Below, one piece after another: positions 1 to 8,318 of a DNA stretch of 64,000 bases. This DNA is from Hyphomicrobiales bacterium. Lineage in GTDB: Bacteria > Pseudomonadota > Alphaproteobacteria > Rhizobiales > Xanthobacteraceae. Below the pieces are notes generated by a model, which did not search any database, had not been told where the DNA came from, and saw nothing but the letters and a program-made list of their open reading frames with translations. Positions within the stretch are counted from its first letter, which is position 1. Each line of letters starts with the position of its first letter. Position numbers and translations under genes: made by a program. Where the stretch lies: the NCBI GenBank assembly GCA_017305665.1, contig JAFKKH010000021.1, forward strand, positions 62,001-126,000, read 5' to 3'.

Positions 1-426
1 GGCGGTCAGCTCGGTCTTGGCTTTATAATCGTTGATGTCGTAGTCGACGATGACGCGTCGCTCCGGCGCCTGGCCGGGCTGGCCGGTGCGCAGGATGATA
101 CGGACCGTTTCGTTCTTCAGTTCGTTGCGGATGTATTCGACGAGATCGAGGCCCGCGGAGTCGGTCTCCATGATGACGTCGAGCAGCACTGCGGCGATGT
201 CCGGATGCGCGCGCATCAGTTCCTGGCCCTCGGCGGCGGAATACGCCGACAGGATGTCCAGGGTCTGGCCGTTGAGGCTGTAATCGCTGAGCGCGAAGCG
301 CGTGCCCTCGTGCACGGCCTGATCGTCGTCGATCACGGCGACCTTCCATTTGCGTGCCGGCGAGGCTTCCGGCAACTCGGTGCCGGAATCGTCGATCAGG
401 TGGAGGACATCGTCCTGGTCGGCCAT
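1..426 (-). CDS. Response regulator receiver protein, DUF3369-type (partial, C-terminus outside window)
   Basis: This is the N-terminal 142 codons of a response regulator; the gene runs off the left edge. Residues about 25-140 form a receiver domain. The acidic cluster VIDDDQ is near residue 35 and the likely phosphoacceptor Asp lies in the LLDVIMETD segment, followed by the KAK lysine near the truncation. The wording of this receiver (RKWKVAVIDDD, LRTGQPGQAPERRV) matches my memory of regulators that carry DUF3369 and then an HD-type phosphodiesterase domain; those domains lie outside the window, so this is inference. The start codon overlaps the end of the upstream kinase gene by 31 bases, which implies translational coupling and a cognate pair. 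Confidence 0.85.
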   Translation of the reverse strand, partial: MADQDDVLHLIDDSGTELPEASPARKWKVAVIDDDQAVHEGTRFALSDYSLNGQTLDILSAYSAAEGQELMRAHPDIAAVLLDVIMETDSAGLDLVEYIRNELKNETVRIILRTGQPGQAPERRVIVDYDINDYKAKTELTA

Positions 427-2483
427 TGGGTGGTCCTGTTATCTGTTTCACCGCCGTTGGCGCCACCGGCGGCGGCTCGCGGCATGATAATGCGAAAAGT
501 CGTGCCTTGTCCCAGCCGTGACTCGAGCATCATGTGTCCGCCGAGCTGCTGGGTGACGAGATTGTAGACGATATGAAGCCCGAGACCGGTGCCACCCTCG
601 TTGCGGCGTGTGGTAAAGAAAGGGTCGAAGGCCTGCCGCTGGACATCAGGCGTCATGCCGGCGCCATTGTCGGCAAAAATGATCTCGATGTCATCATTGG
701 CGCGTAGTTTCGCCGCGATGGTAATCGTGCCGGATTGGCCGTCGGGAAACGCGTGGTTGGCCGCGTTGAGGAAAAGATTCGTCAGAATCTGCCCGTAGGA
801 GCCGGGATAGCCGTCGATGATCAGGCCTTCGGGCACGTCGACGGAAATGCTGATCGGCGACCGCTTGAGCACCGGGCGCAAACTCGCGACGATCTGGTCG
901 GTGGATTCGCCGAGGTTGAACTGGCGACGTTCGGCGTGAGAACGGTCCACCGCCACCTGTTTGAAGGACTGGATCAATTCGCCCGCGCGATACAGGTTCG
1001 ACACCAATTGCTGGGCCGCGTCGCGGCAGGTCTGCACGAACTGCTCGAGTTGCGACCGCTTCAATGGCGTCGCCGAGCGCAACTCGGCATCGAACATGTC
1101 GGCGCGGCGCGCCAGGCTCGACGCCACCGTCAGGCTGATGCCGATCGGATTGTTGACCTCGTGCGCGACGCCGGCGACCAGGCCGCCAAGCGCGGCGAGC
1201 CGCTCGGCGTCGATCAGGTTTCGCTGCGCCGTGTTCAATTCCACCAGCGCGCTTTCGGCTCTCTCTTTTGAGGCCCGCAATTCGTCCTCGGCATCGCGCT
1301 TGGCGATGGCATTCTTGCGGAAAACCTCCACGGCCCGTGCCATCGCGCCGATCTCGTCCCGCGCGTCGGTGCCGGCGACCTGGCGGTCGTAGTCGCCGGT
1401 CATGATCGCGCGCATGGAGGTCATGATCTGCCGCAGCGGCAGGCGGATGCTGAGCGCGATGATCACGCCGGCGACGATGATGATCGTGAGGAAGATCGCG
1501 GCGATCGACAGCATCTTGCGGGAAATGTCCGCCAGCGTGTGGTCGAAGGTCATTTGCGCGCTCTGCTCGCGCTTTCGCATCTTGATCGACAGGCCGTCGA
1601 TCGCGGCGATGGTCTCCGCCTGGCTGGCGTCGATCGAGTTGCGCAGCAGGTCGGTGCGTTTGGCGAGCAGTTCGGACAGGTTTCCGACGCCATCACGCAG
1701 CGCCGAGGTTCGTGTCTTGAGCTTCTGCAGCGCGTCGCGCTGCAGGTCGTTGTCCGAGAACCCGATCATCACCGGAATGGTTCGCTCGATCGCGTCGGTG
1801 TTCTTGCGGACCTCGTCGGCGCTGGTCGAGGCCGGTGCGAGATAATAGGCGTTGGCCGCCACCAGCATCGCGGTGAAGGCATCGCGGGATTTTCCGAGCG
1901 CCGGCCAGATTCGGGCCTCGCGATGGCCGGTCGCGCCCTCGATGATCGAGTACAGGCCGGCCATGTCCTTGGCCGGCGCGAGGATCTGGTCCTCGTAGGT
2001 CCGGGTGATCGTTGTCTGCAGCGTGCGCAACTCGCCGAAGCCGCTGAGGAAGCGCTCGGTGGCGCGTTCCAGTTCGTCGACCGAGCCCGACAGCATCGGG
2101 TCGGTGGAGGCGCGCGTGCTCAGGGTGCCGAGCACCGCTTCGCGCAGCAACAGGATTTCCGCGAACAGGTCGGGGCTTGGCTGGTTGATGTAGCGATGGA
2201 TCAGGTTCTGCAGCCGGCCGGTCTCGCTTTCGAGAACCGCGAGGATCTTGTCGGAATCGCGAACCTGGCGGACATCGTCCCATGCCGATCCCAGGGTCTT
2301 GGCGCCGCTCCAGATCAGCAGTGCCAGCGCCAGAACCACGGCCGAGTTCAGCGCCGCGATCGAGAGAATGCGCCAGCGGATCGGAATCGCGCGGACCAGC
2401 CCGACGATGCCCGAGCGGCTTTGTGCCGCCAGGCTTTCCTGCTGTTCCGTGCCGTTGTTGGGCTGGGGCTCCGCTACGACCAA
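396..2483 (-). CDS. Membrane sensor histidine kinase with HAMP domain
   Basis: A 695-residue sensor kinase. Membrane segments lie at about 39-59 and 325-347 and enclose a long helical periplasmic sensor region (60-325). A HAMP-like linker follows (350-400), then a coiled coil, then the dimerisation H-box with VAHEVNNP (His near 441). The C-terminal ATPase domain shows the N box (NLFLNAANHAF), G1 (DNGAGM), F box (FDPFFTTR) and G2 (GTGLGLHIV). The only start I find in frame near the expected N-terminus is TTG. The ligand cannot be inferred. Its 3' end overlaps the response regulator start, so the two very probably form one phosphorelay that acts through a DUF3369-type output protein. Confidence 0.9.
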   Translation of the reverse strand: MVVAEPQPNNGTEQQESLAAQSRSGIVGLVRAIPIRWRILSIAALNSAVVLALALLIWSGAKTLGSAWDDVRQVRDSDKILAVLESETGRLQNLIHRYINQPSPDLFAEILLLREAVLGTLSTRASTDPMLSGSVDELERATERFLSGFGELRTLQTTITRTYEDQILAPAKDMAGLYSIIEGATGHREARIWPALGKSRDAFTAMLVAANAYYLAPASTSADEVRKNTDAIERTIPVMIGFSDNDLQRDALQKLKTRTSALRDGVGNLSELLAKRTDLLRNSIDASQAETIAAIDGLSIKMRKREQSAQMTFDHTLADISRKMLSIAAIFLTIIIVAGVIIALSIRLPLRQIMTSMRAIMTGDYDRQVAGTDARDEIGAMARAVEVFRKNAIAKRDAEDELRASKERAESALVELNTAQRNLIDAERLAALGGLVAGVAHEVNNPIGISLTVASSLARRADMFDAELRSATPLKRSQLEQFVQTCRDAAQQLVSNLYRAGELIQSFKQVAVDRSHAERRQFNLGESTDQIVASLRPVLKRSPISISVDVPEGLIIDGYPGSYGQILTNLFLNAANHAFPDGQSGTITIAAKLRANDDIEIIFADNGAGMTPDVQRQAFDPFFTTRRNEGGTGLGLHIVYNLVTQQLGGHMMLESRLGQGTTFRIIMPRAAAGGANGGETDNRTTQWPTRTMSST

Positions 2484-2855
2484 GTTACTCTACCCTGCGG
2501 ACTCGTGCGATCTGGCTTGCCGCCTGCGGTCCGCGCTGCATCTTCACAAACTCCGGCAATCGCGGCTCCGACGGTTTTCGGTCGGCGATTTTAGCACCCG
2601 CGAGCTTCGTCTGTCGACGAGCGCGGCTGCTCAAGCCCGCGACGCAATGGCCCGACCGAACAGCGGTGCTTATTCCCCTTAGAGGGAGTCATCCGTCGGA
2701 AGAAAAGGTTCAATGCAATAAAATCGGCACCGGTTGCCTGGCGGCGGCCTTCTGCCACACCGGGCAGGATTTGCGGTGGCTGCGACATGGTCTATCAGAT
2801 GAGCAAGGCGGCCGGACAAATCCGGCATCGCTGCGGGCGGGGAGGATCGGGCGCG
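2484..2855. other. Intergenic region between divergent genes
   Basis: 372 bases between the divergently transcribed kinase gene and the UgpB-like gene. It must hold both promoters. I see no convincing -35/-10 pair, no terminator and no gene; short frames through it lack codon bias. An in-frame upstream ATG for the solute-binding protein exists at 2787 but has no ribosome binding site. Confidence 0.5.
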
Positions 2856-4181
2856 ATGCGCGCATCGGCATTCAGGCTGGCGCTGCTGTGCTGCGCGGTG
2901 CAGGTCGTTGCGGCGCTGCCGGCTCCGGCGCGCGCTGTCACCGAGATCATGTGGTGGCATGCGATGTCCGGCGAACTCGGCCGCCAGGTCGGGCGGCTCG
3001 CCACCGAGTTCAATGCGTCGCAATCCGACTATCGGATCGTGCCGACCTACAAGGGCAACTACACGGAAACGGTGACGGCTGCGATCTTCGCTTTTCGCTC
3101 GCGCAGTCAGCCGGCGATCGTACAGGTCAACGAAATCGGAACGGCCACCATGATGGCCGCTCAGGGCGCGATCTATCCGGTCTATGAATTGATGCGGGAT
3201 CAGGACGAAGCGTTCTCGCCCGAAGCCTACCTCCCGGCGATCACGGGCTATTACGCCGATGTGGCGGGTAACCTGCTCTCGTTTCCGTTCAACGCGTCTA
3301 CGCCCATCCTTTACTACAACAAGGGTCTGTTTCGCGCCGCCGGTCTCGATCCCGAGACACCGCCGAAGACATGGCCGGAGGTCGGCGAGGCCGCAAAGAA
3401 ATTGCGGGATGCCGGCGTTCCCTGCGGCTTCACCACCGGCTGGCCGTCGTGGGTCAATGTCGAGAGCTTTCTGGCCCTGCACAATCTGCCGCTTGCCACC
3501 CGCGCCAACGGCTTCGGCGGGCTCGATGCCGAGCTCATCTTCAACAACACGCTGATGGTCCGTCACGTCGCACAACTGGCCGAGTGGCAGAAGACCAGGA
3601 TCTTCGACTACAGCGGGCGGGCGACCGCTCCCGAACCGCGTTTCCAGCACGGCGAGTGCGGCATCTTCATGGGGTCCTCCGCGACGCGGGCCGATATCAT
3701 CGCCAATTCAAAATTCGCGGTCGGCTACGGCATGCTGCCGTACTGGCCGGATGTTGCCGGTGCGCCGCAGAACACCATCATCGGCGGCGCTACACTGTGG
3801 GTGCTGCGTGACCGTCCGCGTGAAGAATACAAGGGCGTGGCGAAATTCTTTGCCTTTCTGTCCAAACCGGAGGTGCAGGCAGCCTGGCATCAGAACACCG
3901 GCTATCTGCCGATCACGCGCGCGGCGTTCGATCTCACCCGCGCACAGGGATTTTATGATCGCAATCCGGGAACGGTGATCGCGATCGAGCAGATGACATT
4001 GAAGCCGCCGACCGAGAATTCGAGAGGCCTGCGGCTCGGATCGTTCGTGCTGATCCGCGATGTCATCGAAGACGAACTCGAACAGGCCTTCAGCGGCAAG
4101 AAGAGCGCGCGGGCGGCGATGGATTCGGCGGTGGCGCGCGGCAACAAGCTGTTGCGCCAGTTCGAACGCACCAATCCGTGA
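2856..4181 (+). CDS. ABC transporter solute-binding protein, UgpB-like (glycerol-3-phosphate / sugar family)
   Basis: A periplasmic family-1 extracellular solute-binding protein, 441 residues. I start it at ATG 2856 because GGAGGAT sits 8 bases upstream and the resulting N-terminus (MRASAFRLALLCC, then PAPARA) is a classic Sec signal peptide; an upstream ATG at 2787 lacks both. The mature part begins EIMWWHAMSGELG and carries blocks typical of UgpB (TYKGNYTE, FPFNASTPILYYNK, GGATLWVL, NTGYLPI), so glycerol-3-phosphate or a glycerophosphodiester is the likely ligand by family. No permease or ATPase genes are adjacent on either side, so this is an orphan binding protein here; it may serve a transporter encoded elsewhere. 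Confidence 0.88.
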   Translation: MRASAFRLALLCCAVQVVAALPAPARAVTEIMWWHAMSGELGRQVGRLATEFNASQSDYRIVPTYKGNYTETVTAAIFAFRSRSQPAIVQVNEIGTATMMAAQGAIYPVYELMRDQDEAFSPEAYLPAITGYYADVAGNLLSFPFNASTPILYYNKGLFRAAGLDPETPPKTWPEVGEAAKKLRDAGVPCGFTTGWPSWVNVESFLALHNLPLATRANGFGGLDAELIFNNTLMVRHVAQLAEWQKTRIFDYSGRATAPEPRFQHGECGIFMGSSATRADIIANSKFAVGYGMLPYWPDVAGAPQNTIIGGATLWVLRDRPREEYKGVAKFFAFLSKPEVQAAWHQNTGYLPITRAAFDLTRAQGFYDRNPGTVIAIEQMTLKPPTENSRGLRLGSFVLIRDVIEDELEQAFSGKKSARAAMDSAVARGNKLLRQFERTNP

Positions 4182-4203
4182 AGGGTTCGGCGGCGTAAAT
4201 TTC

Positions 4204-5016
4204 TTAGCGCAACGAGAAGTGCACCGGCACCGTGAAGCTTAAGGATGCCTGCTTCATCTCGGGTGGAAAAGCCGGCAGCGGCTGGGCGCGGCGGATCATG
4301 GTCATGGTCTCGGCATCGAGCGCGGAGTGACCCGAGGAGCGGGCCAGACGGCTCGCCAGCACCCGTCCATTACGGTTCACCGTGAAGGTAAGCATCGCCG
4401 TGCCCTGTTCGCCGGCCGCTTTGGCCGCGGACGGATATTGCTTGAAGCGCTGCAGGTGTGCGGCCAGCCGTTCGCGATAGGCGAGGGCCGCGGCGGCCCC
4501 GGCGGCTGCGCCGGCGCGCGTGGAGGCGAGGGGTGCGCGGCGCTCGGCGCGCGGCGCGGCCGTTGTGCGTGGTGCCGGTGGACGATCCGATGGCTTCTTT
4601 GTTTCAACGTGTTTCGGTTTGACCGGCGCTGGCTTTGGTGGCTCAGGCTTCGGCTCGGTTTTCTGTTCGGGCGGAGCCGCGACCACGGGTTTGTCCTGTG
4701 GCGGTGTCGCGGGAATTTGCTCTTGCACCGTTTCCTGCTTCGGAGGCTCCGGCGGCGGCGAGGGCGCATCGGCCTGCTGCATCGGCGGACCAGGTGCAAC
4801 ATCCATCTGCTGCGGTTCGGGCGAGGCCGAGGAGGGCGCGGGTGGCAGATCGATCAGAACGGCCGGCATCGGCGAGCCCGCCGGCGGCGTGTGGGCGTAC
4901 CATGTGATACCCAGCGCAATCAGCCCGGCATGCAGTAGCACGATGACGCCGGCCGACGTGCTCCAGCGCAGGGCGCCGGCATTATCGGGTGGAGCGTGAA
5001 GGACCCAGGCGTTCAT
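4204..5016 (-). CDS. tonB: TonB family energy transducer
   Basis: A 270-residue TonB protein that transmits ExbB/ExbD proton-motive energy to outer-membrane receptors for iron chelates, heme or cobalamin. It has a short cytoplasmic N-terminus, one membrane anchor at about 23-40, and a long proline-, lysine- and glutamate-rich periplasmic spacer (45-150, with repeats such as PPEPPK and KPEPPKPAP). The C-terminal domain holds the family signature YPSAAKAAGEQGTAML, then the R-S-S-G-H-S-ALD segment. It is the last gene of exbB-exbD-tonB; only 5 bases separate it from exbD. No outer-membrane receptor gene is in the window, so the substrate is unknown. Confidence 0.92.
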   Translation of the reverse strand: MNAWVLHAPPDNAGALRWSTSAGVIVLLHAGLIALGITWYAHTPPAGSPMPAVLIDLPPAPSSASPEPQQMDVAPGPPMQQADAPSPPPEPPKQETVQEQIPATPPQDKPVVAAPPEQKTEPKPEPPKPAPVKPKHVETKKPSDRPPAPRTTAAPRAERRAPLASTRAGAAAGAAAALAYRERLAAHLQRFKQYPSAAKAAGEQGTAMLTFTVNRNGRVLASRLARSSGHSALDAETMTMIRRAQPLPAFPPEMKQASLSFTVPVHFSLR

Positions 5017-5021
5017 GACGG

Positions 5022-5477
5022 CTAGCTGCGACCGTCAAGGCCGACCAGCGCGATCTTGAGATAGCCGGCGTCGCGCAACAGGTTCATCACCGCCATCAGG
5101 TCGCCATAGCTGACGGCCTTGTCGGCGCGCAGGAAGATGCGCTCGTCCTTCTGTCCCTTGGTCGCGGTATCGAGCGCGCCGGTCAGCGCATCGCGCGCGA
5201 CGACATCGTCGCCGATCGCCAGCGTGAGGTCCGGCTTCAACGTGACGAACACCGGCTTGTCCGGCCGCGGCTGCGGCTCGGTCGTGCTGGCGGGTAGGTC
5301 GACGCCGATGTCGACGGTGGCGAGCGGCGCTGCCACCATGAAGATGATGAGCAGCACCAGCATCACGTCGATGAACGGCGTGACGTTGATCTCGTGCGCT
5401 TCGACAAGGTCGTCGTCGCTGCGCCGCGCGCGGCCGCCGGGCGTGGCGCCGAGTGAGCTGCCGAGGCGGGCGCCCAT
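5022..5477 (-). CDS. exbD: Biopolymer transport protein ExbD
   Basis: A 151-residue ExbD, the peptidoglycan-binding stator partner of ExbB. One membrane helix lies at about 35-55 (INVTPFIDVMLVLLIIFMVAA); the Asp in FIDVM is the conserved proton-path residue. The periplasmic domain has the LPAST segment and the late FLRADKAVSYGDLM block seen in ExbD/TolR. It starts 3 bases after the exbB stop and ends just before tonB, so the three are almost certainly cotranscribed. It could be TolR-like, but the adjacent TonB-type protein favours ExbD. Confidence 0.93.
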   Translation of the reverse strand: MGARLGSSLGATPGGRARRSDDDLVEAHEINVTPFIDVMLVLLIIFMVAAPLATVDIGVDLPASTTEPQPRPDKPVFVTLKPDLTLAIGDDVVARDALTGALDTATKGQKDERIFLRADKAVSYGDLMAVMNLLRDAGYLKIALVGLDGRS

Positions 5478-5480
5478 CGC

Positions 5481-6257
5481 CTACTCCGCCGCGTGCGATG
5501 AGCGCAGCGCGGGGCGATCCTGCTCGCGGCTGACCAGAAGCAGCACCTGCGCTGAGGCATCGCCGAGCAGCGCGCGCCAGGCCGCGATGCTGCGCGCCAG
5601 ATGATTGTAGATTACGACCGCCGGGATGGCGGCGACCAACCCCAGCGCGGTGGCGAGCAGCGCCTCGGCAATGCCGGGTGCGACCACCGCGAGGTTTGTC
5701 GTATGCGCCTCGGAAATGCCGATGAAGGCGTTCATGATGCCCCACACCGTGCCGAACAGGCCGACGAACGGCGCGGTGGCGCCGATAGTTGCCAGCACGC
5801 CGGTGCCAACGGCGATCCGTCGCGACATCGCGGCTTCAACGCGCTCGAGGCGCAGCGCGATCCGCTCCTTGAATCCGTCGTCGCGGATGCCGCCCGACAA
5901 TTCCGCCTCGCGCGCGGCGGATTGAATGAGCTGCGCCACCGCATCGTGACCCGTGCTGTTGCGCACGACATCGACCAGCGTAGTGTCGCTTTCGAGCAGC
6001 GCGAGACGTCGCTTCGCAAGTCGTGTCGCGCGCGCGAGTTCGATGGTTTTCGACAGCCAGACCGTCCACGTCACCAGCGATGCGAACGCAAGGCCGATCA
6101 TGACGGCCTTCACCACGATGTCGGCATGCAGGAACATGCCCCATGGCGACAGGTTGCGCGGCAGCAAGGCGTCTACCGTTGCCGCCGCAGCTATCCGGGG
6201 CGTGGCGAGGAGGGCGAGTGCCGCGATCGCCAGACTTCGGCGGATGATAGGGACCAT
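5481..6257 (-). CDS. exbB: TonB-system energizer ExbB
   Basis: A MotA/TolQ/ExbB family proton channel, 258 residues from ATG 6257. I prefer this start over an upstream in-frame one at 6338 because it gives a signal-like N-terminus (MVPIIRRSLAIAALALLATP). The remaining helices are at about 50-72 (VVKAVMIGLAFASLVTWTVWL), 150-172 (ATIGATAPFVGLFGTVWGIM) and 190-215. The FVGLFGTVWGIMNAF block is the family hallmark. It is first in the exbB-exbD-tonB operon and is divergent from the acyl-CoA ligase gene. I saw no convincing Irr or Fur box in the upstream region. Confidence 0.93.
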   Translation of the reverse strand: MVPIIRRSLAIAALALLATPRIAAAATVDALLPRNLSPWGMFLHADIVVKAVMIGLAFASLVTWTVWLSKTIELARATRLAKRRLALLESDTTLVDVVRNSTGHDAVAQLIQSAAREAELSGGIRDDGFKERIALRLERVEAAMSRRIAVGTGVLATIGATAPFVGLFGTVWGIMNAFIGISEAHTTNLAVVAPGIAEALLATALGLVAAIPAVVIYNHLARSIAAWRALLGDASAQVLLLVSREQDRPALRSSHAAE

Positions 6258-6446
6258 GAACGGCCGGTGCTCTCTCGGTATCGGTGGAGGCCTTTGTCCG
6301 GGGCAATTAAGGTGAGTTTGCGGTGGTCCGCAATTCAATATTCGCTCCGGCTGACCCTGCCGCGGGCATTTGCTGCGTCAGACAATCATCTTGCCGTGAA
6401 CGGGCGTTCCCGCGTAGAGCAAACGGAACAAGGGGGAGACCGGGTC

Positions 6447-8309
6447 ATGACATCTGCTGCGGCGAAGTCCGAAGGCGGCGAGCCCGTCCTGTTCATGGCG
6501 CCGCAGGTGAGGGCCGAGCGTTGTGCCGACGGCAGCATTCGCCTGACATCGCCGGTACCCTTGCGGGATTACGCGCGCTGCGCCGGCGACTGGCTCGAGC
6601 ATTGGGCGCGCGAACGGCCGGACCGCATCTTTCTCGGCGATCGTGCCAGCGTTGAGATGCCATGGTCCACGGTGACCTATCGCGAGGCGCTGAAGCAGGT
6701 GCGCGCCATCGGCGGCTGGATCCTGACGCAAGGCATGAGCGCCGCGCGGCCGCTGGTGGTGTTGTCCGACAACAGTGTCGATCATGCGCTGTTCGTGCTT
6801 GCCGCCATGCACGTCGGCGTTCCCGTGGCCGCGGTCTCGCCGGCCTATTCGCGGATGTCCAAGGATTTCGACAAGCTCAGGAGCATGATCGCATTGCTCG
6901 ATCCCGGCGCGATCTATGTATCGAGCGTAAAGCCGTTTGCCGCGGCGCTGGCCGCGATCGCGCCGCTGCATACGGCAATCATCGTCAGCAGCAATGCGGA
7001 CGATACTGGCACGGTGTCATTTCGCGACATCGCTGCCGGGACCGAAACACCGGATGTTGAGAAAGCCTTCGCAGCGATCGGCCCCGATACCATCGCGAAA
7101 TTCCTGTTCACCTCGGGCTCGACCGGCACGCCGAAGGCCGTCATCAACACCCAGCGCATGCTGACGTCGAGCCAGCAGGCCAAGGCACAGACCTGGCAAT
7201 TCCTCGAAGATCCGCGCACCGATCTCGTCATCCTCGACTGGCTGCCCTGGAGCCACACCTTCGGCGCCAATCACAATTTCAATCTCGTGCTGCGCAATGG
7301 CGGCACGCTGTATATCGACAGCGGCAAGCCGGCGCCGGGCCTGTTCGCCACCTCGCTTGCCAATCTTCGCAGCATCATGCCGACGGTCTATTTCAACGTG
7401 CCGCGCGGCTTCGACATGCTGATCGCGGCGCTGCGCGACGATGCCGGGCTCTGCCGCCGCTTCTTCACGGACGTGAAGTTCGCGTTCTATGCCGGCGCGG
7501 CCTTGCCGCAGAATCTCTGGGACGCCCTGGAAACACTGTCGATCAAGACGGTCGGACGAGCGCTGCCGATGGTATCGGCGTGGGGATCGACTGAGACATC
7601 GCCGCTCGCGACCGACTGCCATTTCCAGGCGGCGCGCTCCGGCAACATCGGCGTGCCGATTCCGGGCACCGAATTGAAGCTTGTGCCATCGGGCGACAAG
7701 CTCGAGGTGCGCGTGCGCGGCCCGAACATCACGCCGGGCTACTGGAAATCGCCGGAGCAGACCGCGACGGCCTTCGACGCGGAAGGGTTTTATCTGATCG
7801 GCGACGCCGTGACCTTCGCCGATCCCGGCCGGCCCGAGCTCGGCCTGTTCTTCGATGGCCGGGTCGCCGAGGATTTCAAGCTCAATTCCGGCACCTGGGT
7901 CAGCGTCGGGACACTGCGGGTCAACGGCATCGCCGCGCTGGCGCCGCTGGCGCAGGACATTGTCGTCACCGGCCACGGCGGCGACGAGGTGCGTTTTCTG
8001 GTGTTTCCGAATATTGCGGCCTGCCGCGCACTGGCTGAATTACCCGAGAGTGCCGCGGCATCCGAGGTGATCGGCCACGCCAGGGTTCGCGATGCGATCG
8101 CGCAGGGTCTTGCGAAGCTGAAAGCGAACGGTGGCGGCTCATCGGCCTTTGCGACGCGGGCGCTGTTGCTCGCGGAGCCGGCCTCGGTGGATCACGGCGA
8201 GATCACCGACAAGGGCTACATCAATCAGCGCGCGGTGATCGCGCGCCGCACGGATGCGCTGGCGCTGCTCGATAGCGCGGCATCGCCTGCCTGGATCGGT
8301 GTGCGATGA
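6447..8309 (+). CDS. Feruloyl-CoA synthase-like AMP-forming ligase
   Basis: A 620-residue acyl-adenylate-forming enzyme that probably activates a hydroxycinnamate such as ferulate or p-coumarate to its CoA thioester with ATP. ATG 6447 is preceded by AAGGGGGAGA at good spacing. The phosphate loop reads FTSGSTGTPKAV (about residue 220), followed by WLPWSHTFG, then AWGSTETSPL, GYWKSPEQT, GDAVTFADP and FDGRVAEDFKL. The architecture (PVPLRDY start, C-terminal extension, no typical final PKTxxGK lysine motif, which is replaced by EITDKGYINQ) fits the feruloyl-CoA synthase branch. It lies next to the box cluster but no hydratase/aldolase gene is present, so full ferulate degradation would need genes elsewhere. 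Other aryl-CoA ligases are possible. Confidence 0.82.
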   Translation: MTSAAAKSEGGEPVLFMAPQVRAERCADGSIRLTSPVPLRDYARCAGDWLEHWARERPDRIFLGDRASVEMPWSTVTYREALKQVRAIGGWILTQGMSAARPLVVLSDNSVDHALFVLAAMHVGVPVAAVSPAYSRMSKDFDKLRSMIALLDPGAIYVSSVKPFAAALAAIAPLHTAIIVSSNADDTGTVSFRDIAAGTETPDVEKAFAAIGPDTIAKFLFTSGSTGTPKAVINTQRMLTSSQQAKAQTWQFLEDPRTDLVILDWLPWSHTFGANHNFNLVLRNGGTLYIDSGKPAPGLFATSLANLRSIMPTVYFNVPRGFDMLIAALRDDAGLCRRFFTDVKFAFYAGAALPQNLWDALETLSIKTVGRALPMVSAWGSTETSPLATDCHFQAARSGNIGVPIPGTELKLVPSGDKLEVRVRGPNITPGYWKSPEQTATAFDAEGFYLIGDAVTFADPGRPELGLFFDGRVAEDFKLNSGTWVSVGTLRVNGIAALAPLAQDIVVTGHGGDEVRFLVFPNIAACRALAELPESAAASEVIGHARVRDAIAQGLAKLKANGGGSSAFATRALLLAEPASVDHGEITDKGYINQRAVIARRTDALALLDSAASPAWIGVR

Positions 8310-8318
8310 CCTGATCGG

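Noticed and set aside
5601-6446. N-terminal extension of the acyl-CoA ligase frame back to 5601.
   Set aside because: It would overlap most of exbB on the opposite strand and has low-complexity content. ATG 6447 has a good ribosome binding site and gives a normal N-terminus.
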